Source: an uncultured Victivallales bacterium
GTDB lineage: Bacteria > Verrucomicrobiota > Lentisphaeria > Oligosphaerales > JAFGRS01
Direction: 5' to 3'
Length of the DNA stretch: 13,286 bases
NCBI GenBank assembly: GCA_903834675.1
Contig: CAILKC010000497.1
Location: 1 to 13,286, forward strand
Numbering within the stretch: position 1 is the first letter of the stretch; each line of letters starts with the position of its first letter. This document shows, piece after piece, positions 1 through 6,948 of this stretch. A program made the translations under genes and the position numbers. Below the pieces are notes generated by a model. The model searched no databases. It saw nothing but the letters and a program-made list of their open reading frames with translations, and was not told the DNA's origin.

Positions 1-20
1 CAAATAGTGCCTTGACCGGC

Positions 21-48
21 TTGCAATACGAACCGCTTCTTCTATCTT
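21..48 (+). promoter_or_regulatory. Possible promoter of the tRNA-Val gene
   Basis: TTGCAA (21-26) and TATCTT (43-48) are 16 bp apart, each matching four of six sigma-70 consensus bases. The second box ends 24 bp before the tRNA, a normal distance for a tRNA leader. The match is modest and unsupported by other data. Confidence 0.3.
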
Positions 49-72
49 AAGCGCCGTTCTAAATCCTCTAGT

Positions 73-149
73 GCGCGCATAGTTCAGTTGGCTAGAACGC
101 TACCTTCACACGGTAGAGGTCTCAGGTTCGAGTCCTGATGCGCGCACCA
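73..149 (+). tRNA. tRNA-Val, anticodon CAC
   Basis: A full cloverleaf can be drawn. The acceptor arms GCGCGCA (73-79) and TGCGCGC (139-145) pair completely. The D stem is GTTC/GAAC. The anticodon stem CTACC/GGTAG (100-104 and 112-116) holds loop TTCACAC with anticodon CAC at 107-109, which reads GTG (valine). The T arm TCAGG-TTCGAGT-CCTGA has the expected TTCGA. The discriminator base is A146 and CCA (147-149) is encoded. The 3' half of a tRNA is the usual target of tyrosine integrases, and sequence with element-like repeats begins directly downstream, so this is probably one boundary (attL or attR) of an integrated element. A second copy of the tRNA 3' end would mark the other boundary, and none is in this window. 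Confidence 0.96.
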
Positions 150-198
150 CCTCTCCCCTCTCTCTGGCAGGCACTTACGCCTCAATCACCCCTCTCTT

Positions 199-231
199 GA
201 AACATCCCGAAACACCCCGAAATATCGGGGT
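199..231. repeat. Three 10-bp tandem near-repeats ending in a hairpin
   Basis: GAAACATCCC (199-208), GAAACACCCC (209-218) and GAAATATCGG (219-228) are three adjacent 10-bp units, close to one per helical turn. The last two also form a stem, ACCCCGA (214-220) with TCGGGGT (225-231) around an AATA loop. They sit 50-80 bp from the tRNA 3' end. A protein-binding array at an attachment site is a reasonable reading. A tRNA terminator is less likely because no T-tract follows the hairpin. Confidence 0.55.
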
Positions 232-242
232 ACAAAGGGCCG

Positions 243-495
243 AATTGTAACCACTTTTGTAACCACTAAAATCTTACTGCTATTGTTTGTACAAGAGAGT
301 GTTACGACTCCGTTTGGCCTTGGAATGTGCCATTTTGTGCGGGAAACCGTGAGTACTGACCTGGATTCCGTACGTGGCCGGCCCGCGGGCGTTTGGCTGC
401 GATTCCCCAGCGGCAACGCAGCTCCCCGCCTTGCCCACCAAGACCGTCCCTTTTCGGCCACTTTGGAGTCAGTGGTTACAAAAGTGGTTACAATT
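243..495. repeat. Perfect 25-bp inverted repeat built of TTGTAACCACT units
   Basis: The arms at 243-267 and 471-495 are exact reverse complements over 25 bp. Each arm contains the 11-mer TTGTAACCACT twice, 12 bp apart, so the region carries four copies: two direct and two inverted. The 203 bp between the arms are not repetitive. Paired direct units in inverted orientation beside a tRNA resemble integrase or excisionase arm-type sites; iterons bound by a replication initiator are the alternative. The repeat itself is certain, its role is inferred. Confidence 0.85.
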
Positions 496-669
496 GCATC
501 AGAATTACCTTTATAGCACATAGTTACAATACACTTAGTTCTCGCTTCCGAAGCTGAGTTGCTTGGCCATAGCGGGGAGCCGGCAGCCGACCATCCAGGC
601 CGAGGCCGACCGCGCGCGCTGCCGGTGCCAGCCGCTTTAGGACTGCGTCGCCTGCTGACACCGGCTGCC

Positions 670-2733
670 TCAGGGCTCCTGGTCGACAACGGGAAGAAAT
701 GGGATACGCCCCCCTGGCGCCAAGGGCGAGAAGGGTACCGCGACAACGCCCGGGGGCTGGACATCGCCGGCCGGATGGCGGCTCCTCAGGAAGACAGCCC
801 CAGGGGTGTCCCCGAACAACAGATTGTACCGCCACTGCACGTCGCCGATCGCCCGGGCTACAGCCCACTGGAAGAGCTGTGGGAAGACGAATCGGTACGC
901 GAGCCCAGCATGGCCGGCCAGATGCTGCGCCGTCGTAAACACAGCAGCCTGGGCGTCGATCAGCCCCGGCAAGAGCTCATGCCAGACTCGCTTCTCCCCG
1001 AACTGAGCGACAAGGCGATGCCATGCCCGTCTGGCGTTGGGGCTGCTACGCTGCAGAACTGCGGCAACATCGAGGAAGTCCACTCCCGACGCTCTCGTCC
1101 CCAGCCCACCCCCTTCATCAGCATTGAGGCAGGCCCAGAGCTTGCGCAAGTCATCTTCGGTCATGCCCGTTGCTTTGCCCAGGGACGCTAGCTTTACAGC
1201 CAGCGTGCGCCAGTAGACCATGCAGCCCTCAAGCGCGTCGGGATCGACAACCCGGCGACCGGCGTGCCCGCATTGGCGACAACGCACATCACCCGTGCCA
1301 GATGGTGCAAACATGACCTCGAAACCGACATTCCCGCCGCCATCGGCATCGTGCGCGCTTCTGTTGGAGAAGTCGGCCACATCGCCGAAGGCAGGCCCCA
1401 CTGACGGCCCCCCTTGCAGGGCGTCGAGCAACTCAGCGTTGCCCCGGACGATGGTCCCGAGCTGCGTGATTGCATCCTGCGCCGTGATGGTGCCATTGCT
1501 GAGCCTATCATGGATGGCGGCAAGGCGTGCCTGGTCCCGAGGGTCAACCTCGTCGGTGTGTTCCTGAATCCGTGTGATCTGTTTGGACACAGATGAGATA
1601 TCGAAATGCTCTTGCGCTGCTCGGGGGCCTCCCTGGGACCTCGACGGCAGGCGGCGATCCACCACCTCGCCAAACCGAGTGATGAAGAGGCATTGGCATC
1701 GCGGACACGATGCTGATGGGGGCAGCAGATTGGCGACGATCTTGACAAAGCTCCTGTCGAGATCGCCGCCATCGCGCGGGCCTGAAGCGTCCTTCGCACA
1801 GTGAATCGCGAACTCCACCAGTTTCGCCTCCAGTAGCTCGTGCTCGGCGCGCGCAGCGCCCCCCTTATGGGCCCGGGCCCAGAGCAGCCCCTGCAGGAGC
1901 TTGAGCTGGTCGGCACTGAGCGGATCGGTAAGTTCGCTGAGCTTCGCCGGCACTTCGCAACCACTCCACGGTAGCCACGAGTCCAGCGCTGCCGCCCGAT
2001 TGGGGGCGTCGTAGCGCGGCAGTGCCTTCCCCGCCGAGGGCTGCGCGAACAGCATCCGCCACAGCACTGCCACCTCCCGGAGCTTCGCGTTCCTGATTCC
2101 CACCAGCCGCGGGCGCTCCCAATGGTAGCGCAACGCCGACCGCGCCGTGATGTAACCGTCCTTTCTCTTGCCTCGCTTCTTCAGCACGCCGACGTCTCTA
2201 AGGCGCGCTAGCGTTCTCACGCTGACCCCCGCGTATGGAGCAAACGTGCTGATCGTCACCCTCCCCATGAGTGCCCCGCCAGACTGCCCAATGGCAACCC
2301 AAGTCGGCCTAATCGATGGGATGGTGCGTCGGATGGCACGGAAGAAGTCCTTCGGTGCGAGCGGGCCCGGAAGCCCCTCCAGGAAAGGCATCCACTCGAT
2401 CCGCTTCAGCGCTTTCTCGCAGAACTCCAGTTCGCTTGCCAGCTTGGGGGACTCAGTGAGACATATGGCACTGATGGCTATCCCTTGGGCGAAGTCGAGT
2501 TGGGCGACGAACTCGCCGTAGTCAGGCCAGTACCGGATGAGTTGCCACGGAACCACGTGGTCGAGGGACACCTCGGGGCGTTGGGCAGTATTCGCATCCT
2601 CAAGTGCGGCGGCAACGAAGTCCTGCCATGCACGCAGTTGAGAGGTCAGGCGTGCGTCCAGCCGAATCGCCGCGTCGACCCCCAATGGCATACCTTTCGC
2701 ATTCTCTACGCTGCTCTGAATGCCTTCTACCAT
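670..2733 (-). CDS. Unrecognised 687-residue protein with HTH and split zinc-binding cysteines
   Basis: I do not recognise this family. The start is ATG at 2733-2731, with AGGTG about eight bases upstream on the minus strand. The first 150 residues look mainly helical and Trp/Leu-rich. Residues about 158-205 resemble a MerR-type winged helix-turn-helix (FAPYAGVSVRTLARLRDVGV, then a basic KKRGKRK loop and YITARSAL). C343-x2-C346 (with C348) and C485-x2-C488 are two cysteine pairs that could together bind zinc, separated by about 140 residues rich in charged and Gly/Asp positions. No transmembrane segment or signal peptide is evident. It is transcribed alone, away from the replication operon and toward the tRNA end, a position often used for integrase or cargo genes. 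It has none of the tyrosine-integrase R-HxxR-Y pattern that I can see. A DNA-binding regulator or an uncharacterised defence protein are both possible. Confidence 0.8.
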   Translation of the reverse strand: MVEGIQSSVENAKGMPLGVDAAIRLDARLTSQLRAWQDFVAAALEDANTAQRPEVSLDHVVPWQLIRYWPDYGEFVAQLDFAQGIAISAICLTESPKLASELEFCEKALKRIEWMPFLEGLPGPLAPKDFFRAIRRTIPSIRPTWVAIGQSGGALMGRVTISTFAPYAGVSVRTLARLRDVGVLKKRGKRKDGYITARSALRYHWERPRLVGIRNAKLREVAVLWRMLFAQPSAGKALPRYDAPNRAAALDSWLPWSGCEVPAKLSELTDPLSADQLKLLQGLLWARAHKGGAARAEHELLEAKLVEFAIHCAKDASGPRDGGDLDRSFVKIVANLLPPSASCPRCQCLFITRFGEVVDRRLPSRSQGGPRAAQEHFDISSVSKQITRIQEHTDEVDPRDQARLAAIHDRLSNGTITAQDAITQLGTIVRGNAELLDALQGGPSVGPAFGDVADFSNRSAHDADGGGNVGFEVMFAPSGTGDVRCRQCGHAGRRVVDPDALEGCMVYWRTLAVKLASLGKATGMTEDDLRKLWACLNADEGGGLGTRASGVDFLDVAAVLQRSSPNARRAWHRLVAQFGEKRVWHELLPGLIDAQAAVFTTAQHLAGHAGLAYRFVFPQLFQWAVARAIGDVQWRYNLLFGDTPGAVFLRSRHPAGDVQPPGVVAVPFSPLAPGGRIPFLPVVDQEP

Positions 2734-2734
2734 T

Positions 2735-2817
2735 GTCTATCACCTGTCTATCAGCTACAGATTCGGCCAGTATAGCGATTATTGATCGTCCGCCCTGACT
2801 ATGTCCGCACGATCGTC
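2735..2817. promoter_or_regulatory. Divergent control region with direct repeats and a -10-like box
   Basis: GTCTATCA occurs at 2735-2742 and again at 2746-2753, one helical turn apart and touching the minus-strand start codon; on that strand the repeats read TGATAGAC. A TATACT box on the minus strand (plus-strand AGTATA, 2769-2774) could be its -10, though no good -35 is visible. GATCGTC is repeated at 2784-2790 and 2811-2817 on the side facing the replication operon. The two repeat pairs look like operators, with the AlpA-like protein or the minus-strand HTH protein as candidate binders. This assignment is inference. Confidence 0.45.
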
Positions 2818-2855
2818 TGAGCGCAACTCACGTGGAACTGGGAAAGGGCGCCTCG

Positions 2856-3068
2856 ATGGGTGAGAAGCACGACCGAACAGAAAGACCCCAGGGCGAGCAC
2901 ACCGCACGCACCGGGCTGAAAACGGCAGCACCTAATCGCCGTACCTGCCGACACTGCAACTGTATGGGGTTGGCCTTACTGCCGCCCACCCAGGGCGACA
3001 CCACCAGCGCCACCGGGAGCCGGTGTTGGCGGCTTCTGCCGACCATCGAGCCGGGAGGTGCCGCATGA
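2856..3068 (+). CDS. Small CxxCxC protein coupled to the HTH gene
   Basis: This is a possible 70-residue protein that I do not recognise. ATG 2856 has a weak AAAGGG seven bases upstream. A GTG at 2832 would add eight residues but has no ribosome site. The protein is basic in its first half and contains C31-x2-C34-x-C36, with another cysteine at 57, so a small metal-binding knuckle is conceivable. Its main support is positional: the stop codon overlaps the next start as ATGA at 3065-3068, the same junction as in the next two gene pairs. The strong GGGAGG site of the next gene lies inside its end. It could equally be a leader frame that is open by chance. Confidence 0.4.
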   Translation: MGEKHDRTERPQGEHTARTGLKTAAPNRRTCRHCNCMGLALLPPTQGDTTSATGSRCWRLLPTIEPGGAA

Positions 3069-3370
3069 AGAAGATCCCTGACAACATCCGCCCCGCCGTG
3101 GCCGCGCTCCTGGCCACCTGCGGCATGGGCATCGATGACTTTGATGGCCCACACCAGGAGGTGAGGCCCCCCTGCAAACGTTGCAGCTCCTTCGAGGAAC
3201 TGGGCGAGGACACGGGCCTCTCCCGCACCTCTCTGTGGCGTGAGGTCAAGGCGGGGCACCTTGTGACCACCCGCATCGGCCGGCGCGTGATGTTCGCCAG
3301 CGAGGACGTGGACACCTGGCTCAAGGCGCACAAGTGCGGCGCGCGACGCCCGCACAGGGGGGGCCGATGA
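3065..3370 (+). CDS. AlpA/excisionase-like helix-turn-helix protein
   Basis: This 101-residue protein has a C-terminal winged helix-turn-helix of the AlpA/excisionase (helix-turn-helix domain 17) type at residues about 41-87: SFEELGEDTGLSRTSLWREV, then K-A-G-H-L wing residues, then IGRRVMF and a closing EDVDTWL. Members of this group regulate or direct excision of P4-like satellites and integrative elements. The N-terminal 40 residues are unique and hold C37-x2-C40. ATG 3065 is chosen because GGAGG (3054-3058) lies six bases upstream; a start at 3023 has no such site. The stop overlaps the next start (ATGA, 3367-3370), so it should be translated together with the primase. It probably controls either this operon or excision from the tRNA. 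Confidence 0.85.
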   Translation: MKKIPDNIRPAVAALLATCGMGIDDFDGPHQEVRPPCKRCSSFEELGEDTGLSRTSLWREVKAGHLVTTRIGRRVMFASEDVDTWLKAHKCGARRPHRGGR

Positions 3371-4503
3371 GACACGCACCCGACACCCCCGAAACTGCCC
3401 GCCAGGTCCTGCGGCTCATCGACCAGCGCCGGGCGGACGCCACCACCGACTGGTGGCAGATCCTCAGCGCCTGCCGCAACTGCGGCCTGTCGTTCGATGA
3501 GGCGCTCCAGTGGTCGCTTACCGAGCGACACCATGACCGTGAACAGATCCGGCGTGCCTGGGAGAACAGCCGCTCCAAAGCGGGCCTGGGCACGCTCCTC
3601 CACTACGCCAAGCTCGACGGCGCGGACCTGTCAGCGATCGATATGGGCATGATGGACGGCACTGGCCTGGGCGGCCGCGCGCCCTCGCGTCTATGGCCGT
3701 CGCCCCGTGTGCATCAGCCCCGCGTCCGAGACGGAAAGGTGGCCCTCACCGCCATCCTGGCCAAAGCGCTCCCCGAGGCGGACGACGTAGAACTGTGGGA
3801 GCGCTCCCCATATCGCTTGGACTGGGAGCCTGGCGTCCAGGACATCATCACGGTCATCGACATTCTGTACGGGCCTGATGACCTGCTCAGCATGGGCCCC
3901 GTCTACCCCAACTACCCTCCCAACCTGCGCGGCGGCGCGGACCAGATCGGCGACAGCCAAATCATGGAACGGGAGGCATTCAAGCTGGAGTGGCAACGTC
4001 GGCATATCCTGCCCGCGGCGGAGTGGATCCGCCGGCTCCGGGCTGACGCCGGAGCTCTCCTAGGCCTGCCGCTGATCCGGCCCAATCCGCTGTCAGGGAA
4101 CTGCGCCGCCACGGCGGACGGGCGGAAGTCGTACATCGCCGACAACTGCGTGGCGAAGTTCGCCTTCGCCGTCGTCGAGTTTGACCACCTCTCACTCCCC
4201 GAGCAAGTGGCTTTCTGGATCACCATGGTCGACCAAGGTTGGCCGGTGGCCACCCTGATCCACTCCGGGAACAAATCCATCCACGGCTGGGTGGCGGTCA
4301 ACTGCGCCGACCGCAATGAGTGGGAGCGCGAGGTCGAGCAACGGCTCTTTGGGGACTACCTGGCGCCGCTCGGAGTGGATCCCCAGTGCCGAAACGAATC
4401 CCGCATGTCGCGCTGCCCTGGGCATGTCCGCACCGAAACCGGGAAGATTCAGCGCCTGCTGTACCTGAACCCAGAACACCATACGAGGAGCGAATGCCAA
4501 TGA
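3367..4503 (+). CDS. PriCT-2 / archaeo-eukaryotic-type primase of the element
   Basis: This 378-residue protein appears to prime replication of the element. Residues about 29-85 (DWWQILSACRNCGLS, ALQWS, then W65 and GTLLHYA) match the PriCT-2 primase-associated helical domain. The C-terminal third carries hallmarks of the archaeo-eukaryotic primase fold: E-F-D at 271-273 as the metal-binding motif, S300-G-N-K-S-I-H306 as the nucleotide-binding motif, and RMSRCPGHVR at 346-355, the usual SR-x-PG-x-R signature. The PriCT-2 domain therefore precedes the catalytic part, the reverse of the common order. The middle (about 100-260) has no domain I can name. ATG 3367 overlaps the preceding stop, and its own stop overlaps the helicase start (ATGA, 4500-4503). 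Together with the downstream helicase it forms the two-protein counterpart of fused primase-helicases such as P4 alpha. Confidence 0.8.
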   Translation: MRHAPDTPETARQVLRLIDQRRADATTDWWQILSACRNCGLSFDEALQWSLTERHHDREQIRRAWENSRSKAGLGTLLHYAKLDGADLSAIDMGMMDGTGLGGRAPSRLWPSPRVHQPRVRDGKVALTAILAKALPEADDVELWERSPYRLDWEPGVQDIITVIDILYGPDDLLSMGPVYPNYPPNLRGGADQIGDSQIMEREAFKLEWQRRHILPAAEWIRRLRADAGALLGLPLIRPNPLSGNCAATADGRKSYIADNCVAKFAFAVVEFDHLSLPEQVAFWITMVDQGWPVATLIHSGNKSIHGWVAVNCADRNEWEREVEQRLFGDYLAPLGVDPQCRNESRMSRCPGHVRTETGKIQRLLYLNPEHHTRSECQ

Positions 4504-5906
4504 ACACGAAACTGACCCAAGCGCTCGAAGCCGTGATCCCTGAGGCCGCCAAGGCTCCGCCTGATTACTCCTGCAGCGACATGGGCAACGCGCTCCGCTT
4601 CATCGCACAACACGGCACCAAGGTCCTCTACTGCTTCACCGCTGAACGCTGGTACGTCTGGAACGGCATTGTCTGGAGGGAGGACCGAAAGGGCATCGTG
4701 ACGGCTTGGGCCAAGGCAACGGTCAACACGATCGAGGCGGAGGCCGAGGCGTGCGGCGACCCGGATCGGGCGAAGGAGCTCCTGAAGCATTCCCGAGCTA
4801 GCCAGGCCGCCTCGCGGATTCGAGCGCTGCTCGAATTGGCCCGCGATCACGTGCCTATCGAACCTGACGAACTCGACGCTGACCAGGACCTCCTGAACTG
4901 CCAGAACGGCCAGCTCGATCTGCGCACGGGGATTCTCTCGCCCCATGCACCCGACCAGCTCTGCACCAAGATCACCCGGGCGAGTTACCTGCCCGACGCA
5001 CCCTGCACGGTGTGGCCTGCATTTCTCGCCCGCATCTTTGCCGAAGACGATGACCTGATTGGCTTCGTCCAGCGCCTTGTTGGCTACGGCGTGACCGGCT
5101 CCACCGCGGAACAGTGTCTGGCGATCCTCCATGGCGGTGGCGCCAACGGCAAGAGCACGTTCGCGAACGCCGTCAGCCACGTTTTGGGGGACTATTCAAA
5201 AGCCGCAGCGCCGTCGCTGCTCACGGAGCAACGCAGCGGCATGGACAGGCATCCTACCGAAGTAGCCGACCTGAAGGGTTGCCGGCTGGCGGTTTGCCAG
5301 GAGAGCGGCGAGAGTGGCCGACTCCCCGAGACGCGCGTGAAGCAGCTCACCGGCGGCGACCCCATCAAAGCCCGCCATATGGGTAAGGACTTCTTCGAGT
5401 TCCAACCGACCCACAAACTGTGGCTGTGCACCAACCACAGACCGGCGATACGCGGCACCGATCTCGCCATCTGGCGGCGCATCCTGCTGGTGCCCTTTGA
5501 AGTGACGATCCCCCCGGAAGAGCGCGACCCCCGCCTCGAGCAGAAGCTCAAGGTGGAGGCCGACGGCATCCTCGCCTGGGCGGTGGCTGGCTGCATGGAG
5601 TGGCGCCGGCATGGGCTGCAGCCCCCCGAGAAGGTCCGTATGGCTACCAGTGAGTACCGCGAGAATGAGGACGTCCTTCTGGGGTTCATCCAGGACTGCT
5701 GCCTTCTTGGCGAGGGTATGAACGTAACCGCCGCCGACCTCTATGAAGCTTACCGGTTGTGGTGCGCCAAGTCTGGCCTTCACCCCAGAACACAGAAACG
5801 CTTCGGCGAGGCCTTGACCGAGCGCGGCTTCAATCGGGGCCGAACCTCCGACACTCGTACCACGCTCTACTCCGGGCTGGGGCTGAAGCAGTCAACCCTG
5901 AACTGA
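4500..5906 (+). CDS. D5/P4-type SF3 replicative helicase
   Basis: This 468-residue protein is a phage/plasmid primase-helicase of the D5/P4 C-terminal type, a hexameric 3'-5' SF3 helicase. The D5_N region covers about 85-200 (LLNCQNGQLDLRTG). Walker A is GGGANGKST at 212-220. Walker B ends in V265-C-Q-E268-S. Sensor 1 is LWLCTNHRP ending at 315 with N312, followed by the paired arginines R326-R327 before LLVPF. Residues about 395-468 resemble the C-terminal winged helix of this family. Two ATGs fit: 4494 lies only three bases from AGGAG (4486-4490), whereas 4500 lies nine bases away and gives an ATGA overlap with the primase stop, so 4500 is preferred. Length and motifs are complete and nothing suggests damage. 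It should unwind the element's origin after excision. Confidence 0.92.
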   Translation: MNTKLTQALEAVIPEAAKAPPDYSCSDMGNALRFIAQHGTKVLYCFTAERWYVWNGIVWREDRKGIVTAWAKATVNTIEAEAEACGDPDRAKELLKHSRASQAASRIRALLELARDHVPIEPDELDADQDLLNCQNGQLDLRTGILSPHAPDQLCTKITRASYLPDAPCTVWPAFLARIFAEDDDLIGFVQRLVGYGVTGSTAEQCLAILHGGGANGKSTFANAVSHVLGDYSKAAAPSLLTEQRSGMDRHPTEVADLKGCRLAVCQESGESGRLPETRVKQLTGGDPIKARHMGKDFFEFQPTHKLWLCTNHRPAIRGTDLAIWRRILLVPFEVTIPPEERDPRLEQKLKVEADGILAWAVAGCMEWRRHGLQPPEKVRMATSEYRENEDVLLGFIQDCCLLGEGMNVTAADLYEAYRLWCAKSGLHPRTQKRFGEALTERGFNRGRTSDTRTTLYSGLGLKQSTLN

Positions 5907-5922
5907 AAGGAGAACGGCCGCG

Positions 5923-6138
5923 ATGATCGCCAGACTCAAACCTGCACCCAGAGCGCGCGACCCTCCGGCGCCGCCGTGGCGGGCTGCCGGAACCATCCGG
6001 GACCTTCCTGGACGGGGTACGCACACACGCACCTACGTGCGCAACGTGAGCCGATATCCCGGGGAAAAAGGTCCCGGATCCCTCCGGTCCGCAGGCCACC
6101 GAATGACCTCGGACAGACCACGGGCCATCGTGCGATAG
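5923..6138 (+). CDS. Possible small basic protein
   Basis: This 71-codon frame begins at ATG 5923, ten bases after a good AAAGGAG site (5906-5912) that starts at the last base of the helicase stop codon. The product is very basic and rich in Pro, Arg and Gly, with no cysteine and no recognisable motif. The ribosome site and spacing are its only support; the composition could come from chance translation of GC-rich leader DNA. Confidence 0.35.
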   Translation: MIARLKPAPRARDPPAPPWRAAGTIRDLPGRGTHTRTYVRNVSRYPGEKGPGSLRSAGHRMTSDRPRAIVR

Positions 6139-6182
6139 GCACGACCGGCAATCCGAGTTCTGGACAGCCCAAGGAGTAGTGC

Positions 6183-6199
6183 TGCGGGTGCAACCCGCA
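6183..6199 (+). promoter_or_regulatory. Hairpin in the leader of the 125-residue gene
   Basis: TGCGGGT (6183-6189) and ACCCGCA (6193-6199) form a perfect 7-bp stem with a GCA loop, 45 bp before the next start codon. No T-tract follows, so it is not a standard terminator. It could be a processing, pausing or protein-binding site in the mRNA. Confidence 0.4.
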
Positions 6200-6244
6200 A
6201 GTCGTGTGAATGAAGTGAGTTGTGAATGTGTAGGAGTCAGTGAG

Positions 6245-6622
6245 ATGCAGTACAACGACCTGGCGAAAGCCATCGAGAACCTGATGGAGGCGGAGAAAGC
6301 CGCCATCGTGGCCATGGGGGAGACGGTGAGGCGCGAAGTGGCCGACCGAGTGCCGCGGCGACTGCGCTGCAGGTTCCACGACAACGGCCGGTGGGACTAC
6401 CTCAACGCTCTGCCACTGGAGACGATCCGGCAGATGACTGTGGCGATGCTTGTGGGCCGATACGAGAAGGCGTCCGTCGAACGGATGGCGAAGCGCGTTG
6501 CGGAGTGGCCACTGTGGCAGTGCGTTATCGAGCTCCTGCCCCGGCGCGGCCAACTGATTCCAGATCTGGAACGGGGTTTGCAGCGCCTGACGCTGTCGGA
6601 GTGCATGGACCAGGTCGCCTGA
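6245..6622 (+). CDS. Unrecognised 125-residue protein ending the replication operon
   Basis: I do not recognise this protein. ATG 6245 is chosen because AGGAG (6232-6236) lies eight bases upstream; the frame is open back to 6179 but without a better site. The product is soluble-looking and mostly helical: an acidic N-terminal helix (residues about 5-25, KAIENLMEAEKAAIVAMGET), then RRLRCRFHDNGRWDYLNAL (about 39-57), and two further amphipathic helices. No catalytic motif, signal peptide or membrane segment is visible. It is the last gene before the strong hairpin at 6641-6686, so it belongs to the replication module rather than to the DISARM cargo. A copy-control or accessory replication role would fit, but this rests on position only. 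Confidence 0.65.
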   Translation: MQYNDLAKAIENLMEAEKAAIVAMGETVRREVADRVPRRLRCRFHDNGRWDYLNALPLETIRQMTVAMLVGRYEKASVERMAKRVAEWPLWQCVIELLPRRGQLIPDLERGLQRLTLSECMDQVA

Positions 6623-6640
6623 CCTAGTCCGGCATGCATC

Positions 6641-6686
6641 AAGGCCCCGCCGTGCCCGATCCCTCGGGGATACTCGGCGGGGCCTT
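6641..6686 (+). terminator. Strong hairpin terminator after the replication operon
   Basis: AAGGCCCCGCCG (6641-6652) and CGGCGGGGCCTT (6675-6686) pair perfectly over 12 bp. The loop contains a second small hairpin, ATCCC-TCG-GGGAT (6659-6671). It starts 18 bp after the last stop codon. The downstream run CTCGTCTCG is only weakly T-rich, but the position and very stable stem support termination. It separates the replication module from the DISARM genes. Confidence 0.75.
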
Positions 6687-6948
6687 CTCGTCTCGCCGAC
6701 GGCACCCTCCATCACCTCGCGCGAGGCCGCCATCGCCGCAAGCGGATCCCATCCTGGTGTCGGGGGCGCCTCCCACTGATGGGTTACCTGGGCACCGTCC
6801 TCCTTGACGGTGAGTTCGTGCCCGTCGCCGTCCACGCCTACACCCACAGGAGCGCCGACGTGCTCCCCCCACTTGCTCGTGACGCCTGGGGCCGCTACTG
6901 TGTGGCATTGCCCCGCGAGAGAGGTCACGCGGTGTTCCTGGAGACAAC
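6687..6948 (+). other. Leader of the DISARM operon with a palindrome and a coding-like stretch
   Basis: The region contains the 12-bp palindrome CCTCGCGCGAGG (6715-6726), but I see no clear sigma-70 promoter. From ATG 6779 to about 6945 one frame has strong third-position G/C bias and a plausible sequence (for example VLLDGEFVPVAVHAY and DAWGRYCVALPRE). That frame is offset from drmD and runs 352 bp into it before stopping at 7300, which is not normal for a real gene. It may be a fragment of an older gene cut off by acquisition of the defence cargo, or chance. Confidence 0.35.

Larger units (their letters stand above)
150..669. other. Gene-free element end next to the tRNA
   Basis: This 520-bp stretch between the tRNA and the first gene shows no convincing coding sequence. 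A 77-codon plus-strand frame at 283-516 lies inside the inverted repeat and its C-terminal part is translated repeat, so I do not accept it. Up to about 545 the DNA is clearly more AT-rich than the rest of the window, and it becomes GC-rich again afterwards. It holds the 10-bp tandem repeats at 199-228, the hairpin at 214-231 and the 25-bp inverted repeat at 243-267/471-495. This fits a recombination end or a control region. Confidence 0.6.

Noticed and set aside
283..516. Plus-strand 77-codon frame between the repeat arms
   Set aside because: No ribosome site, and its last part is a translation of the 25-bp repeat. I treat the region as recombination or control DNA.
186..764. Minus-strand open frame of 192 codons over the tRNA-proximal region
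   Set aside because: Its composition is unlike a protein, it runs through the inverted repeats, and it overlaps the better-supported 687-residue gene.
670..2733. The 687-residue protein as a tyrosine integrase
   Set aside because: I could not find the R...HxxR...Y catalytic arrangement, and the cysteine pairs do not suit that family.
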